The notes under the pieces were generated by a model, which was not told the origin of the DNA, did no database searches, and worked only from the letters and a program-made list of their open reading frames with translations. Positions 8,638 to 17,666 of a stretch of DNA of 38,854 nucleotides are shown here, in pieces. The stretch is from the NCBI GenBank assembly GCA_016783675.1, contig JADHWE010000016.1:1-38854 (forward strand), written 5' to 3'. Position 1 is the first letter of the stretch. Every line of letters begins with the position of its first letter. The translations under genes and the position numbers were made by a program. The stretch comes from Kiritimatiellia bacterium (GTDB taxonomy: Bacteria > Verrucomicrobiota > Kiritimatiellia > UBA8416 > JABMPJ01).

Positions 8638-9296
8638 TCCTGACCTCCGACTTCTGACCTCCGACCTCCGACCTCCGGTATCCCGTTCCAGTTTGCGAAG
8701 TTGTTCAGGAGGCGCAGGCCGATGCGGCCGGATTTCTCGGGGTGGAATTGGGTGGCGACGAGGTTGCCTTTGCCCATGACCGATGCGAACGTGACGCCGG
8801 CGTAGTCGGTCTCACCCAGCACGCAGTCTGGATCCGTGGGTGCCGGGTGATAGCTGTGCACGAAGTAGAACTCACTCTCGTCTTCGATGCCCTCAAAGAT
8901 GGGGTGGGACCGCTTCTGCTTCACCGAGTTCCAGCCGATCTGCGGAACTTTGACCAGTGGGTCGCCGGGCCGGAAGAGCCGCACATTGCCGTCAAGCAGG
9001 CCGATCGTATCGACGCCGCCGTCCTCTTCAGAGTGTCCCAGGATGATCTGGGTGCCCAGGCAGATGCCCAGGAACGGCAGGCCGCTATCTACCACCATGC
9101 GCAGCGTGTTGACCAGCCCCAGCTCGTTTAGATGACCCATGGCGGCGCCGGCCGCGCCGACACCGGGGAAGATGACGCGCTCGGCCCTGCGTATCGCTGC
9201 CGGATCGGACGTGATCTGCGCATCCAGCCCAAGCGATTCACATGCCAGCCGTACACTGGTCAGGTTGCCGGCCCGGTAGTCAATAATCGCAATCAT
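8631..9296 (-). CDS. hisH: Imidazole glycerol phosphate synthase, glutaminase subunit
   Basis: This 221-residue class I glutamine amidotransferase releases ammonia from glutamine and channels it into HisF. The nucleophile C79 sits in FLGICLGTQ, and the His/Glu pair in QFHPEKS near residue 188. The start at 9296 gives the family N-terminus MIAIIDYRAG; an upstream ATG at 9332 would add 12 unlikely residues. The enzyme normally ends near LLNNFANW. Here about 17 extra residues (IPEVGGRRSEVGGQEC) are encoded by a GGAGGTC-type tandem repeat, so the tail is probably not functional. It is divergent from the transglycosylase gene at 9438. Confidence 0.95.
   Translation of the reverse strand: MIAIIDYRAGNLTSVRLACESLGLDAQITSDPAAIRRAERVIFPGVGAAGAAMGHLNELGLVNTLRMVVDSGLPFLGICLGTQIILGHSEEDGGVDTIGLLDGNVRLFRPGDPLVKVPQIGWNSVKQKRSHPIFEGIEDESEFYFVHSYHPAPTDPDCVLGETDYAGVTFASVMGKGNLVATQFHPEKSGRIGLRLLNNFANWNGIPEVGGRRSEVGGQEC
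8640..8677. repeat. Degenerate tandem repeat inside the hisH tail
   Basis: On the minus strand GGAGGTC with small variations (GGAGGTCGGAGGTC, then AGAAGTC, then GGAGGTCAGG) repeats five times. It encodes the non-conserved C-terminus of HisH and supplies a Shine-Dalgarno-like GGAGG for hisF. Confidence 0.75.
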
Positions 9297-9437
9297 GGGC
9301 AGGATGGTAGAAGGCCCTCGCGGAATGGTCAAGCATGCGGCATGTGGCGAGCAGCAAATGCAAGTCCCCGTTTGCCAGATGGCCTCGCCTATGCCATGAT
9401 CAGGCTCAAGAGAGCGTATCTAACCGGGGAGGTCACC

Positions 9438-10835
9438 ATGCGCACGTGTATTGCAATGGCAGGTGGAATCGGACGCCTAATCCTCCTGCTCACACTACCC
9501 ACGACGGCATCAGCCCAGACGCAGTCATTCGAGGAATGGTTGGCGGAGGATCGGGCGGCATTCATCGAGTACAGCGAAACGGTAACCAGGCAGTACCAGG
9601 AATTCGTTGAACAGGAGCAGAAAGCCTTCGAGGCATTTGTGAAGGAGGCCGGGCGTGTGTGGGGCAAGGATGACGTCTGGGTTCCGGAATCCAAAGTATG
9701 GGTTCAATACAGCGAGGATCTCGAGGAACGCAGCGGTGTTGATTTCGACGGCGGCGGTGTGCGGGTGCAGGTTGTGGTGGATGCGGACAGCGACGAGGCG
9801 GCGATCGAGGCCGAGCTGGCCGGGGCGGTGGAGCGGTTGGCGCTCAGTGGAACGGAGGGGCCCATCCAGATGTTCCGGCGTCGACTTTTTGGAGGCAAGA
9901 AGTCGAGCGGCACCCGATCTTCTGCCCAAGGAGGGGCTAGCTACACGGTGAGAAGCGGCGACACTTTGTGGGGGCTTGCGCGCAAGCTTGGTGTGAGCCG
10001 GAATGACCTGGCGCGCGCAAACGGCATCGATCCCGAGGGATGGCTGCGCGTGGGCCAAGTCCTCGCTATACCCGGGGCTGCGCCGGCGAAGCCTGCGTCG
10101 GGCTGGAAACCATCAAAGAATCCACTGCTCAGTGGGCAGCTCCAGATGCGTGATGGTGGCGCGGTGACGCCCAACAATGCCGCCGACTATGCACGCGAGG
10201 CGGTGGCGCAGGGCGTTGAGGTGCGCGACGTGAAGGGCAGTGATGGACGCACCCGTCGCGTGGCAGGAGTCAAGCTGTCGCTGATCCCTGAGCACATACG
10301 GGTTCGAGCGCAGCGTTTTCGTCCGCTGGTGGAGAAGTTCGCGGGCAAATATGGAGTCCTCCCCTCCTTGATATACGCTCTGATGGAGACGGAATCGTCG
10401 TTTAATCCCCGCGCCCGCTCCGGTGCGCCGGCCTACGGCCTGATGCAGCTCGTTCCTCGTTCAGGCGCGCGCGATGCCTATCGTTATGTCCATAAGCAGG
10501 ACAAGCTCGTCCCGGCTTCCTTCCTCTATAACCCGAGCAACAACGTCGAACTGGGGTGCGCATTCATGCACATCCTCTCCAATCGCTACCTCAAGAAGAT
10601 AACCCATCCGCTCAGCCGCATGTTCTGCGCTATTGCCGCCTACAACACCGGCGCCGGTAATGTGGCGCGCGCCTTCACCAACACACGCTCCGTCAACCAG
10701 GCGGCGCCGGTTATCAACGACATGAGCCCGGACGAGGTATACACACGTCTGCGCAATGACCTCCCGTACGAGGAAACGCGCAACTACATCAAGAAAGTAA
10801 CCGAGCGCATGCCGCAGTACAGCGCCTGGAACTGA
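9438..10835 (+). CDS. MltC-like murein transglycosylase with LysM domain
   Basis: This 465-residue exported protein probably cleaves peptidoglycan glycan strands. A signal peptide (residues 1-26, ending ASA) has no lipobox. A domain at about 30-125 matches the MltC N-terminal region (FEEWL...VWVPESKVWVQYSEDLEERSGVDF). One LysM at about 170-215 (YTVRSGDTLWGLARKLGV) should bind glycan. An SLT catalytic domain at about 300-460 has the glutamate in ALMETESSFNPRA and the motifs AYGLMQLVP and AAYNTGAGN. Classical MltC lacks LysM, so this is a variant architecture. The ATG at 9438 follows GGGGAGGT; longer in-frame extensions run back over hisH and are rejected. Confidence 0.9.
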   Translation: MRTCIAMAGGIGRLILLLTLPTTASAQTQSFEEWLAEDRAAFIEYSETVTRQYQEFVEQEQKAFEAFVKEAGRVWGKDDVWVPESKVWVQYSEDLEERSGVDFDGGGVRVQVVVDADSDEAAIEAELAGAVERLALSGTEGPIQMFRRRLFGGKKSSGTRSSAQGGASYTVRSGDTLWGLARKLGVSRNDLARANGIDPEGWLRVGQVLAIPGAAPAKPASGWKPSKNPLLSGQLQMRDGGAVTPNNAADYAREAVAQGVEVRDVKGSDGRTRRVAGVKLSLIPEHIRVRAQRFRPLVEKFAGKYGVLPSLIYALMETESSFNPRARSGAPAYGLMQLVPRSGARDAYRYVHKQDKLVPASFLYNPSNNVELGCAFMHILSNRYLKKITHPLSRMFCAIAAYNTGAGNVARAFTNTRSVNQAAPVINDMSPDEVYTRLRNDLPYEETRNYIKKVTERMPQYSAWN

Positions 10836-11065
10836 ACCCCTGGCTTGCCCTCTGTAGCTCCAGGAGAGAGGGGACAGACCCGTTGTGAAGGTGGCGCTTG
10901 GTTCTTGCCCCTCGGACATGGTGTAGGGCTAATCTGGCGATGATCCCTGCCAGAATGGCCGAGAGCGGCGGTGTTTCTGGGATTATTCGCCGGTTGTGGG
11001 TAGACCTCGGCTGGCTCCTGATCGCTATGTGTCCAGGAGAGCCTGAGTTTCGAGCGTTCCCCGGC
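10836..11065. other. Intergenic stretch without a supported gene
   Basis: The first part of the 10836-11634 gap holds only short palindromes, for example CCCCG/CGGGG at 11059-11075, and GGGGACAG-type words that often lie near RAYT genes. I see no coding region in it. Confidence 0.4.
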
Positions 11066-11337
11066 CTATACGGGGAGAGGGATCTGGAGTACGCTCATCC
11101 TTAGACGGCGAGCGGTGCACAATCCGTCCCAATCAGCGTGCTTCATGGGCCTTGCACCGTTGGTTCGCTTGGGACTGAAGTAGTTTCTGTGTCTCTGGAA
11201 GGCTTCATCCACGAAACTGCGGCTACCCAAGATCACTCCGTCACTGAAATACCTGACCCTACACCGCAGGGCCTGTCCCTTCGGTAAGGTGCCGCCGGCG
11301 TCGAGGACGGCTTGGACGGTTTCGGGGGTGAAACCGC
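11066..11337 (-). pseudogene. C-terminal remnant of a RAYT-type transposase
   Basis: About 89 codons on the minus strand read like the distal end of REP-associated tyrosine transposases of this group, with the recognisable run LRCRVRYFSDGVILGSR followed by FVDEAF, KRTNGARPM and WDGLCTARRLR. The catalytic Y1 domain with its HUH motif is absent. The frame runs back into a low-complexity repeat, so this is a decayed fragment. The identification rests on remembered family sequence, not a search. Confidence 0.6.
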
Positions 11338-11350
11338 GTTCTGGTGGCCT

Positions 11351-11405
11351 GTCCCCATGCGCCCATGTCCCCATGCGCCCATGCGCCGGTCCCCATGCGC
11401 CGGTC
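11351..11405. repeat. Degenerate 'CCCCATGCGC' word repeat
   Basis: CCCCATGCGC, CCATGTCC, CCCCATGCGC, CCATGCGCCGGT and CCCCATGCGCCGGTC follow one another. This is another example of degenerate short-word tandem repeats in gene-free DNA, here directly behind the transposase remnant. Confidence 0.6.
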
Positions 11406-11634
11406 AGATGGCGATGTTGAGGGCGGTGTGGGACCGACCCCACCGTCGCCGTGAATTGGTTAATGCGTGCGAAAAGGAACTGTGCGACTCTATCTGCCGA
11501 GATCTGAACAGAAGAGTGAGCGATGCACAACTACACGGACCGTAGCGGGCTTCACGGGTTCAATGTGAGCCCCTCCGTTTCGCGGAGCCGTGGCAGGTAT
11601 AGCCCCTGCCCAGCTTTTAAAGGAGGTCAGCATC

Positions 11635-13305
11635 ATGGCCGGTGAGTACGCCTATGTCCTGGAGGACGTCACCAAGCAGCACAACACCAAGACCATTCTG
11701 GATGGCATCAACTTGGCGTTCTTCTTCGGTGCGCGGATCGGGGTGATCGGGGCCAACGGGTCGGGCAAGACCAGCCTGCTGCGCATTATGGCGGGGATCG
11801 ATAGGGACTTCATCGGCCGCGCCCAGATTGCGCCGAACCGCACCATTGGCTACCTGGAGCAGGAGCCCCCTCTTGATGACTCCAAAACGGTGCAGGAGAT
11901 CGTGGCTGAAGGCGTCGCCGCCTCCCAAGCCAAGCTCGATCGTTATGATGAGCTCTGCGGCCTGATGGGTGAAGACCTCAGCGCCGAAGAGACCACGAAG
12001 CTCAACAACGAGTACGACGCGCTGCAGAACGAGATCGATACTCAGGAATTGTGGGAGCTGGATCACCATGTTGAAATGGCGATGGATGCGTTGCGCCTGC
12101 CCGAGGGTGATGCATCGATCAGTATCCTCTCCGGCGGCGAGAAGCGCCGCGTGGCGCTCTGCCGGCTGCTCCTGCAGAACCCCGATGTCCTGCTGTTGGA
12201 TGAACCGACCAACCACCTCGATACGGAGTCGGTCGCCTGGATCGAGGAGCACCTCAAGCGCTACGCCGGTACGCTGATCGTCGTTACGCATGATCGCTAC
12301 TTCCTCTCCAATGTGACCGAATGGATTCTGGAACTGGATGGTGGGCGGGCCTATCCCTACAAAGGCAACTACGAGGCCTGGCTGGAGCAGAAGCAGATCA
12401 TTGCGGCACAGCACTCCAAACAGAACGCCTCGCGGCGCAAGTTGCTGGAGCGCGAGCTTGAGTGGGTGCGCATGAATGCCTCGAGTCGATTGACCAAGAA
12501 CAAGGCGCGACTGAAACGCTACGACGAGCTGGCCTCGCAAGAGTTTGACACCGGCGAAGATAGGCTGATCATCCAGATTCCACACGGCCGACGCCTGGGC
12601 GATCTTGTGGTCAGGGCCGACGGCTTGACCAAGGTCTATGGCGACCGGGTGCTCATGGAAGACGTCAACTTCAGTCTCCCTCCCGGTGGGATTGTGGGCG
12701 TGATCGGCGGCAACGGCGCCGGCAAGACGACACTCTTCAAGATGATCACGGGCCAGGAAGACCCGACATCAGGGGCGCTGCAGATCGGTGACAGCGTGGA
12801 CATCGCCTATGTCGATCAGCTCCGGGATGATCTGGATCCGACGAAGACCGTCTTCGAGGAGATCAGTGGCGGCATGGAAATGATCGAGGTGGGTGGGCGC
12901 CAGATGAGTAGCCGCGCCTACTGTTCGCGTTTCAATCTGAAGGGCACAGACCAGCAGCAGAAGGTGGGCGTTCTCTCCGGTGGAGAGCGCAACCGCGTGC
13001 ACCTGGCAAAGTTGCTCAAGAGCGGCGGCAACCTGCTGCTCTTGGACGAGCCATCCAACGATCTGGATGTGGCGACGCTGCGTTCGCTGGAAGATGGTCT
13101 GATCAACTTCGGTGGCTGTGCGGTGGTGATCAGCCATGACCGTTGGTTTCTCGATCGGATCGCCACACACATTCTATCGTTCGAGGGAGAGAGCGAGGTA
13201 GTCTGGTTTGAGGGCAACTACCAAGCCTACCATGAGTGGCGCCAGAAGACCCTGGGCGACAAAGCCCAGCCGCACCGCGTGCGCTACCGCCCCCTGCGGC
13301 GCTAG
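11635..13305 (+). CDS. ettA: Energy-dependent translational throttle protein EttA (ABC-F)
   Basis: This 556-residue soluble ABC-F ATPase has no membrane segments. Family members bind the ribosomal E site and gate entry into elongation according to ATP/ADP. It has two complete nucleotide-binding domains: Walker [11 protein letters not shown] with [11 protein letters not shown] and [11 protein letters not shown], then [10 protein letters not shown] with [11 protein letters not shown] and [11 protein letters not shown]. The basic linker between them lies around residues 250-310. The N-terminus ([11 protein letters not shown]) and the C-terminal [20 protein letters not shown] to YRPLRR block are EttA-type, and length equals E. 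coli EttA within one residue. A near-perfect Shine-Dalgarno AAAGGAGGT at 11619-11627 fixes the start at 11635. Confidence 0.95.
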   Translation: MAGEYAYVLEDVTKQHNTKTILDGINLAFFFGARIGVIGANGSGKTSLLRIMAGIDRDFIGRAQIAPNRTIGYLEQEPPLDDSKTVQEIVAEGVAASQAKLDRYDELCGLMGEDLSAEETTKLNNEYDALQNEIDTQELWELDHHVEMAMDALRLPEGDASISILSGGEKRRVALCRLLLQNPDVLLLDEPTNHLDTESVAWIEEHLKRYAGTLIVVTHDRYFLSNVTEWILELDGGRAYPYKGNYEAWLEQKQIIAAQHSKQNASRRKLLERELEWVRMNASSRLTKNKARLKRYDELASQEFDTGEDRLIIQIPHGRRLGDLVVRADGLTKVYGDRVLMEDVNFSLPPGGIVGVIGGNGAGKTTLFKMITGQEDPTSGALQIGDSVDIAYVDQLRDDLDPTKTVFEEISGGMEMIEVGGRQMSSRAYCSRFNLKGTDQQQKVGVLSGGERNRVHLAKLLKSGGNLLLLDEPSNDLDVATLRSLEDGLINFGGCAVVISHDRWFLDRIATHILSFEGESEVVWFEGNYQAYHEWRQKTLGDKAQPHRVRYRPLRR

Positions 13306-13466
13306 GCGTTGATCCGCAATGCCGTCAGCAGAACGCCGTACGTCCGGGACAGCGGCTCATCCTTGGGAACGAAAGCATCCGCGCCGGCTACGGCTTCTTC
13401 GCCTCCAGTACCCAGGACATTCCGGCCTGAGACCTTGCTCTTGGAGCGACAGCGCGGCTTGCTCAT
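13302..13466 (-). pseudogene. Possible receiver-domain-like fragment
   Basis: A 54-codon minus-strand reading frame ends four bases inside the ettA stop region. Its second half (EEAVAGADAFVPKDEPLSR) resembles the last helix-strand of a response-regulator receiver domain; the first half is basic and unlike it. The purine-rich AAGGAG touches the ATG, too close for a normal ribosome-binding site. It may be a fragment or chance. The rest of 13306-13556 holds nothing else recognisable. Confidence 0.25.
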
Positions 13467-13556
13467 CTCCTTCTTGACGACCTCTATTGCCTCTTCTATG
13501 ATTCAACGAGACTCAGCGCGGCCATTGCGAAAGTCGGGCTGCCGGGGAGACTTGCT

Positions 13557-15887
13557 GTGATTAGATGGGTGACGTGTGCCGGCTGCAATACGCGGCTGGA
13601 ACTGGAGTGTGGACTGTCGGCAACTGCCGTCCAGTGCCCGCGATGCCAGACGCTTGTTGATGTACCCGCGGGACATCTCGGACCCGGTATCACGATTGGC
13701 GGCTTTGAGATCAAGCACCTCATCAACTCCGGGCGGATGGGAAAAGTCTTCTTGGCCCACCAGCTCTCGGTCGACCGTCCCGCCGCACTCAAAGTGCTGC
13801 CACCGCAGTTCTGCATTGACGAAGCCCTCTTGGAACGATTCCTGGTCGAGGTGCGCACTTCCGCCCGCATGCACCACCCCAATATCGTCTCTGCATATGA
13901 TGCAGGAACCGATGAAGGCATTCATTACCTGGCCATGCAGTATGTCGACGGAGATTCCCTTGCCACGCTTGTCACCGCTCGGGGTCCGCTTTCCGAAACC
14001 GATGCGCTGCGCACGGCTGGCAAACTTGCCAGGGCCCTTTCCTATGGATGGGATCAACACCAACTTGTGCATCGGGATGTGAAGCCGGACAACATCCTGA
14101 TGGATCGCGGCAATGAGCCCTACCTGGTGGATATGGGTATTGCCAAGAGCTTTGCATCGTCCCTGGGCGGGACAATGGCCGAAACCATCATGGGGACGCC
14201 AAACTACATGAGCCCGGAGCAGATTGAAGGGCTTGCGTCCACTGATCTGCGTTCAGACATTTTCTCTTTGGGCGCTACGCTCTACTTCATGCTCACAGGC
14301 AATATTCCTTTTGACGGCAAGACCATTGTCCAGTCCCTTCAGCATATGGTGACCGGCAGTCTGCCCGATCCGCGTATCGCTTCACCCACACTCAGCGCCC
14401 ACTGCGTCGACCTTCTCTGTGTGACGCTTGCGCGCAAGCCGGAAGCCCGCCACCAGTCATGGCAAGCCCTTATCAGCGACATCACCTGCGTTGCAGATGG
14501 ACAGCCCATCAAGGCCCCCGTTTCACACGGTAAAGACACGTTGATTGGCGCCCGCCAGCAGCAAAGCGGACTCAAAACAGCTACCAAGAAGCACGGCGCT
14601 CCCGTGCTCAGTCCGACACCACCCGCCGGGCTGTCGGCCACGCCTTCGGCCAAGCCATCAGTCGCACCGCCTGACGGAGCTCATCCGCACCCCAAGGTTC
14701 AAGTGAAGAAGCCTAAGCCCCCTCCCCGAAAGCGTCCCGTCGCCTCCGCGGGAGACGACCACCTGCATCTACACCGTACAACACCGGCCGCCCACGGGAA
14801 GCGGAAGAAGCTAATGCGTATCGCCGTGGGTTTCGGTGCTCTTATCGTATGCCTGGGGCTGGCCGTGCTATTTGGGGACGAGGCATTCGCGCTCATCGGA
14901 AGACTCAAACAGCAGAGAACTGCAGCGGCTGTTGCCTCACAAACACGTATCGGATCTCTCGCACAGCAGCTTGAAGACGCCATCGCTTATGCCCGCACCC
15001 ACCCGGACGAGTACGAAACCACGAAACAGACGCTGACCGCCCTGGAAGCATCCCTGGACGGAACCGAACTGGCCGGCGAAGCCGAGCAAGCTCTCAAGCG
15101 TATCAGGAGCCGCTGCGAACGTGCCCGCGACTCAGCATGGAATGCCTTACGCAGCCGGGTAGATGCGCTTTTTGCCAACGGTAAGCTGGATGAAAGCCTG
15201 GACGCCCTGCGAGACTACGATGGCGAAATGGCCAGGGCGCTTGAGCCGCTGCGCTCCGACTATGTCGTGGAGCTGACTCGACGGGCAAGGGAGACCCAAG
15301 ACGCTGAAGCACAACTCCAAGCCGAACGCAAAAGCGAGGCGCAGTCCGAACTGAACGGGCTACTCGAAGCACTCGCTGACGACCAGGTCAATGGGCGAAG
15401 AACCGAAGCGGTGGCGCGTGTTCGAGAAGCCAGAATCGAAGGACGACTGGACGCCCTGGGCAGCGAGTGGACCGCTATACAGGATCGCATTGCAGCCACC
15501 GCCGATCCCGACGAAGCCATTCTCTCCACCTTCAAACGGGACATGGGGCGGCGCGTCGCCATCCTTTTCAGAACCGGCCTGCAGCGACTCCACATCCGCA
15601 GAGTGCTTGGCGACGAAGTGATGGGCGATTACCGCTCCGACACCGGCAGAACCATCATCAGGAAATTCAAGGTTGCCGACCTGGATCCCAAGGAACGCTT
15701 CATACGTGCGGGCAAGTACGAGACCGATGAAGGGCGGATCCGACAAGGCTTGGTAGCCGTGTCGGAAGGAGCATACGGTTCTGCGGCCAAGTGTTTTGCA
15801 CGGGTCAACTGCCCTGTCGCTGTGGCGCTGAAGAATGCGGCAGAGGCCATGCGGGGTGGAACGACCTCCATACCGCGAACGACGTGA
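13557..15887 (+). CDS. Zinc-ribbon membrane Ser/Thr protein kinase
   Basis: This 776-residue protein starts with a small zinc ribbon (CAGC at residues 7-10 and CPRC near 28-31) found on many PVC-group kinases. The kinase domain spans about 40-310: lysine in ALKVLPP, HRDVKPDNIL near residue 172, VDMGIAKS in place of DFG, and GTPNYMSPEQ. The glycine loop reads NSGRMGKV, so the first glycine is Asn. A Pro/Lys-rich linker leads to one membrane helix at about 420-438 (AVGFGALIVCLGLAVLF). About 330 residues of helical, coiled-coil-rich sensor follow, presumably extracytoplasmic. GGGGAG precedes the GTG start. The partner substrates are unknown. Confidence 0.85.
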   Translation: MIRWVTCAGCNTRLELECGLSATAVQCPRCQTLVDVPAGHLGPGITIGGFEIKHLINSGRMGKVFLAHQLSVDRPAALKVLPPQFCIDEALLERFLVEVRTSARMHHPNIVSAYDAGTDEGIHYLAMQYVDGDSLATLVTARGPLSETDALRTAGKLARALSYGWDQHQLVHRDVKPDNILMDRGNEPYLVDMGIAKSFASSLGGTMAETIMGTPNYMSPEQIEGLASTDLRSDIFSLGATLYFMLTGNIPFDGKTIVQSLQHMVTGSLPDPRIASPTLSAHCVDLLCVTLARKPEARHQSWQALISDITCVADGQPIKAPVSHGKDTLIGARQQQSGLKTATKKHGAPVLSPTPPAGLSATPSAKPSVAPPDGAHPHPKVQVKKPKPPPRKRPVASAGDDHLHLHRTTPAAHGKRKKLMRIAVGFGALIVCLGLAVLFGDEAFALIGRLKQQRTAAAVASQTRIGSLAQQLEDAIAYARTHPDEYETTKQTLTALEASLDGTELAGEAEQALKRIRSRCERARDSAWNALRSRVDALFANGKLDESLDALRDYDGEMARALEPLRSDYVVELTRRARETQDAEAQLQAERKSEAQSELNGLLEALADDQVNGRRTEAVARVREARIEGRLDALGSEWTAIQDRIAATADPDEAILSTFKRDMGRRVAILFRTGLQRLHIRRVLGDEVMGDYRSDTGRTIIRKFKVADLDPKERFIRAGKYETDEGRIRQGLVAVSEGAYGSAAKCFARVNCPVAVALKNAAEAMRGGTTSIPRTT

Positions 15888-16229
15888 GAAGATACGGCCC
15901 GCGATGAGTACGAGCGTATGCTCGGTTCCATCAATTGCTCATCCGCCTGACAGGGTCTTGAGCATGACGCCAAGGCCATTCGTCGGCTGGGACTCGCTAT
16001 ACCTGGGCCGTCGCCTGCTGTCCTTCAAACAGCGCTACGGCGAAACCGATTTCACCAAGGCCACAGCCTCACGGTCAGCGCCATGCAGTCCGTTGCTCGA
16101 CAGGTGCCTAGGACCCTCCTGACTGCCACAGATCGCCTACGGCCGCCGGAAATCCCCGCCTGAATCCGTCCGCAGAACGGCCAAGAATCTGGAACCATTC
16201 TACCGTGGCCGTACCGGCCGGATTTCATG
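15888..16229. other. Intergenic stretch, possible decayed coding DNA
   Basis: No intact gene. Two frames taken together give AIRRLGLA then YLGRRLLSFKQRYGE, which reads a little like a frame-shifted TPR helix pair. This is weak evidence for a degraded extension or copy of a TPR protein. Confidence 0.25.
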
Positions 16230-16264
16230 TTGTGGTGACAATTCGGTGTATGGGATGGTGTAGG
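16230..16264 (+). promoter_or_regulatory. Promoter-like motif shared with 21516
   Basis: TTGTGGTGACAAT (inverted repeat TTGT-N4-ACAA) is followed after exactly 18 bases by TAGG. The same two blocks with the same spacing occur at 21516-21550. It lies 29 bases upstream of the TTG start of the beta-helix gene and is the best promoter/operator candidate for that operon. Confidence 0.6.
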
Positions 16265-16292
16265 TTGCTGCAACCTAAGTTTGGAGGAACAA

Positions 16293-17666
16293 TTGAAGAA
16301 CGCTGTACTGCTGGTTTTCTTGTTGGGGGTATCTCTGCACGTCAGAGCTGCTGAAGATCTTTCTGTGCTGTTCGAGAAGGCACGGTTCCTTGAGACGGGC
16401 AAAGGGAGGCCCGACCAGGCCAGGGCGATCTATGCACAGATCGCGGGTGCGCAGGCCTTGAGCAACAATGTGGAGGTGGTCAAACAGAGCATGCTGCGTC
16501 TGCTCGCGTTGGGGGCGGGAGACGAGCAGGCGGCGGAGATGCGGACCTATTCCGGGAGACTGCTGAAGGAATGCGGTGTGGGACTCCAGGATGTGATTGA
16601 TGTCTGCGCAGCAGGCTCCACCATTCATCTGCCGGATGGACAGTATCAGGAGTGCATCACCATTGATAAGGCGATCCGGCTGACCGGCGAGAGTCTGACC
16701 GGCACGGTCATGCAAGTGACATCAGATATGCCACTGATATCGGTAAGGCACAAGGGTGACCTGACTCTTGAGCGGGTCACTTTGAGAAGTCAGAGGGAGA
16801 CCAGCGAGCGTCGTGATATTCCGTCCTGTGCTCTCTACGTCCGCGATGGCAAGGCGGTCGTGAACGGGTGCCGGATCGAGGCGGCCGGCGGCTTCCAGCG
16901 CTCGCCCGTGGGCGTCGTCGGCACGGGCTTCTCTGATATCTTGCTGCGCGATTCGGTGTTTAGCGGGTACGAGTACACGATTCAGTTTGCACGGGGATGC
17001 AAGGGGACGGTTAGGGACTGCGTGGTGTTGAATCCGGGACATTGCGGCATTACTGCCGGCACGGATTCCTCGGTTGAGGTCGTCCGGACGGTCGTCTGTG
17101 GCTCGCGTTTCCACGGGGTGCGCTGCACGGGCGCCACATTGAATATGCGCGAGAACCTGGTGGTCAAAAACAAGAACCGCGGGGTGTACCTCGGTAATCG
17201 AACAGCACACGGCACAATCGTCGACAACGTGATCGCCGCGAATGCGTCAGGCATCAGCGCATTTGCCAGCGCGAATGTCATGATTGAGAGCAATCTGTTG
17301 GCGGATTGCACCTATGCCGGCCTGGACCTTAGAGATACGTGTCGCCTGGTGGTACAAGGCAATACATTTCTCGGGAACCAGCGTGGCATTGTGGGCTTCC
17401 TCAATGGCAACCCGCACAGAAGCGTGTTTAAAGAGAATCGTTTCTGGCAAAACGACGCAGATACCGAGAATCTTGATCCACCAATCGTGCAACGTCCCCA
17501 GCATCCCCCCATGTATGCAACCACCGCGCGTGGCGTGATTCGCTCCGATGGCGGCTATAAGGACAAGGAAACGCCACTGTCCAGGCTGTGGCAGAAATGG
17601 GCGGACCACACGGGGCATAGCTATGAGGGCAGACGCCGGGTAGAGACTTCAGCGGAGGTACAATGA
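16293..17666 (+). CDS. Secreted right-handed beta-helix protein
   Basis: This 457-residue exported protein has a signal peptide (residues 1-19, ending VRA), a short helical TPR-like segment (about 20-95) and a parallel beta-helix region (about 105-420). The helix region shows PbH1-type rungs: IHLPDGQYQECITIDKAI, then repeated N-x-V/I, G-I/V and N-x-I patterns such as GVYLGNRTAHGTIVDNVI. Such folds bind or cleave polysaccharides; I see no definite catalytic residues. The start is TTG at 16293 with GGAGG seven bases ahead; an upstream in-frame TTG at 16281 lies in that ribosome-binding site. The stop overlaps the next ATG by four bases. Confidence 0.8.
   Translation: MKNAVLLVFLLGVSLHVRAAEDLSVLFEKARFLETGKGRPDQARAIYAQIAGAQALSNNVEVVKQSMLRLLALGAGDEQAAEMRTYSGRLLKECGVGLQDVIDVCAAGSTIHLPDGQYQECITIDKAIRLTGESLTGTVMQVTSDMPLISVRHKGDLTLERVTLRSQRETSERRDIPSCALYVRDGKAVVNGCRIEAAGGFQRSPVGVVGTGFSDILLRDSVFSGYEYTIQFARGCKGTVRDCVVLNPGHCGITAGTDSSVEVVRTVVCGSRFHGVRCTGATLNMRENLVVKNKNRGVYLGNRTAHGTIVDNVIAANASGISAFASANVMIESNLLADCTYAGLDLRDTCRLVVQGNTFLGNQRGIVGFLNGNPHRSVFKENRFWQNDADTENLDPPIVQRPQHPPMYATTARGVIRSDGGYKDKETPLSRLWQKWADHTGHSYEGRRRVETSAEVQ

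Noticed and set aside
9132-9437. Long N-terminal extension of the transglycosylase
   Set aside because: It overlaps hisH antisense and would bury the signal peptide; GGGGAGGT points to 9438.
11617-12585. A 322-codon frame antisense to ettA
   Set aside because: It mirrors the well-supported ABC-F gene and has no start signals or family motifs of its own.
15835-16122. A 95-codon plus-strand frame after the Ser/Thr kinase
   Set aside because: Composition is non-coding-like and no domain is seen; at most the DNA is a decayed remnant.
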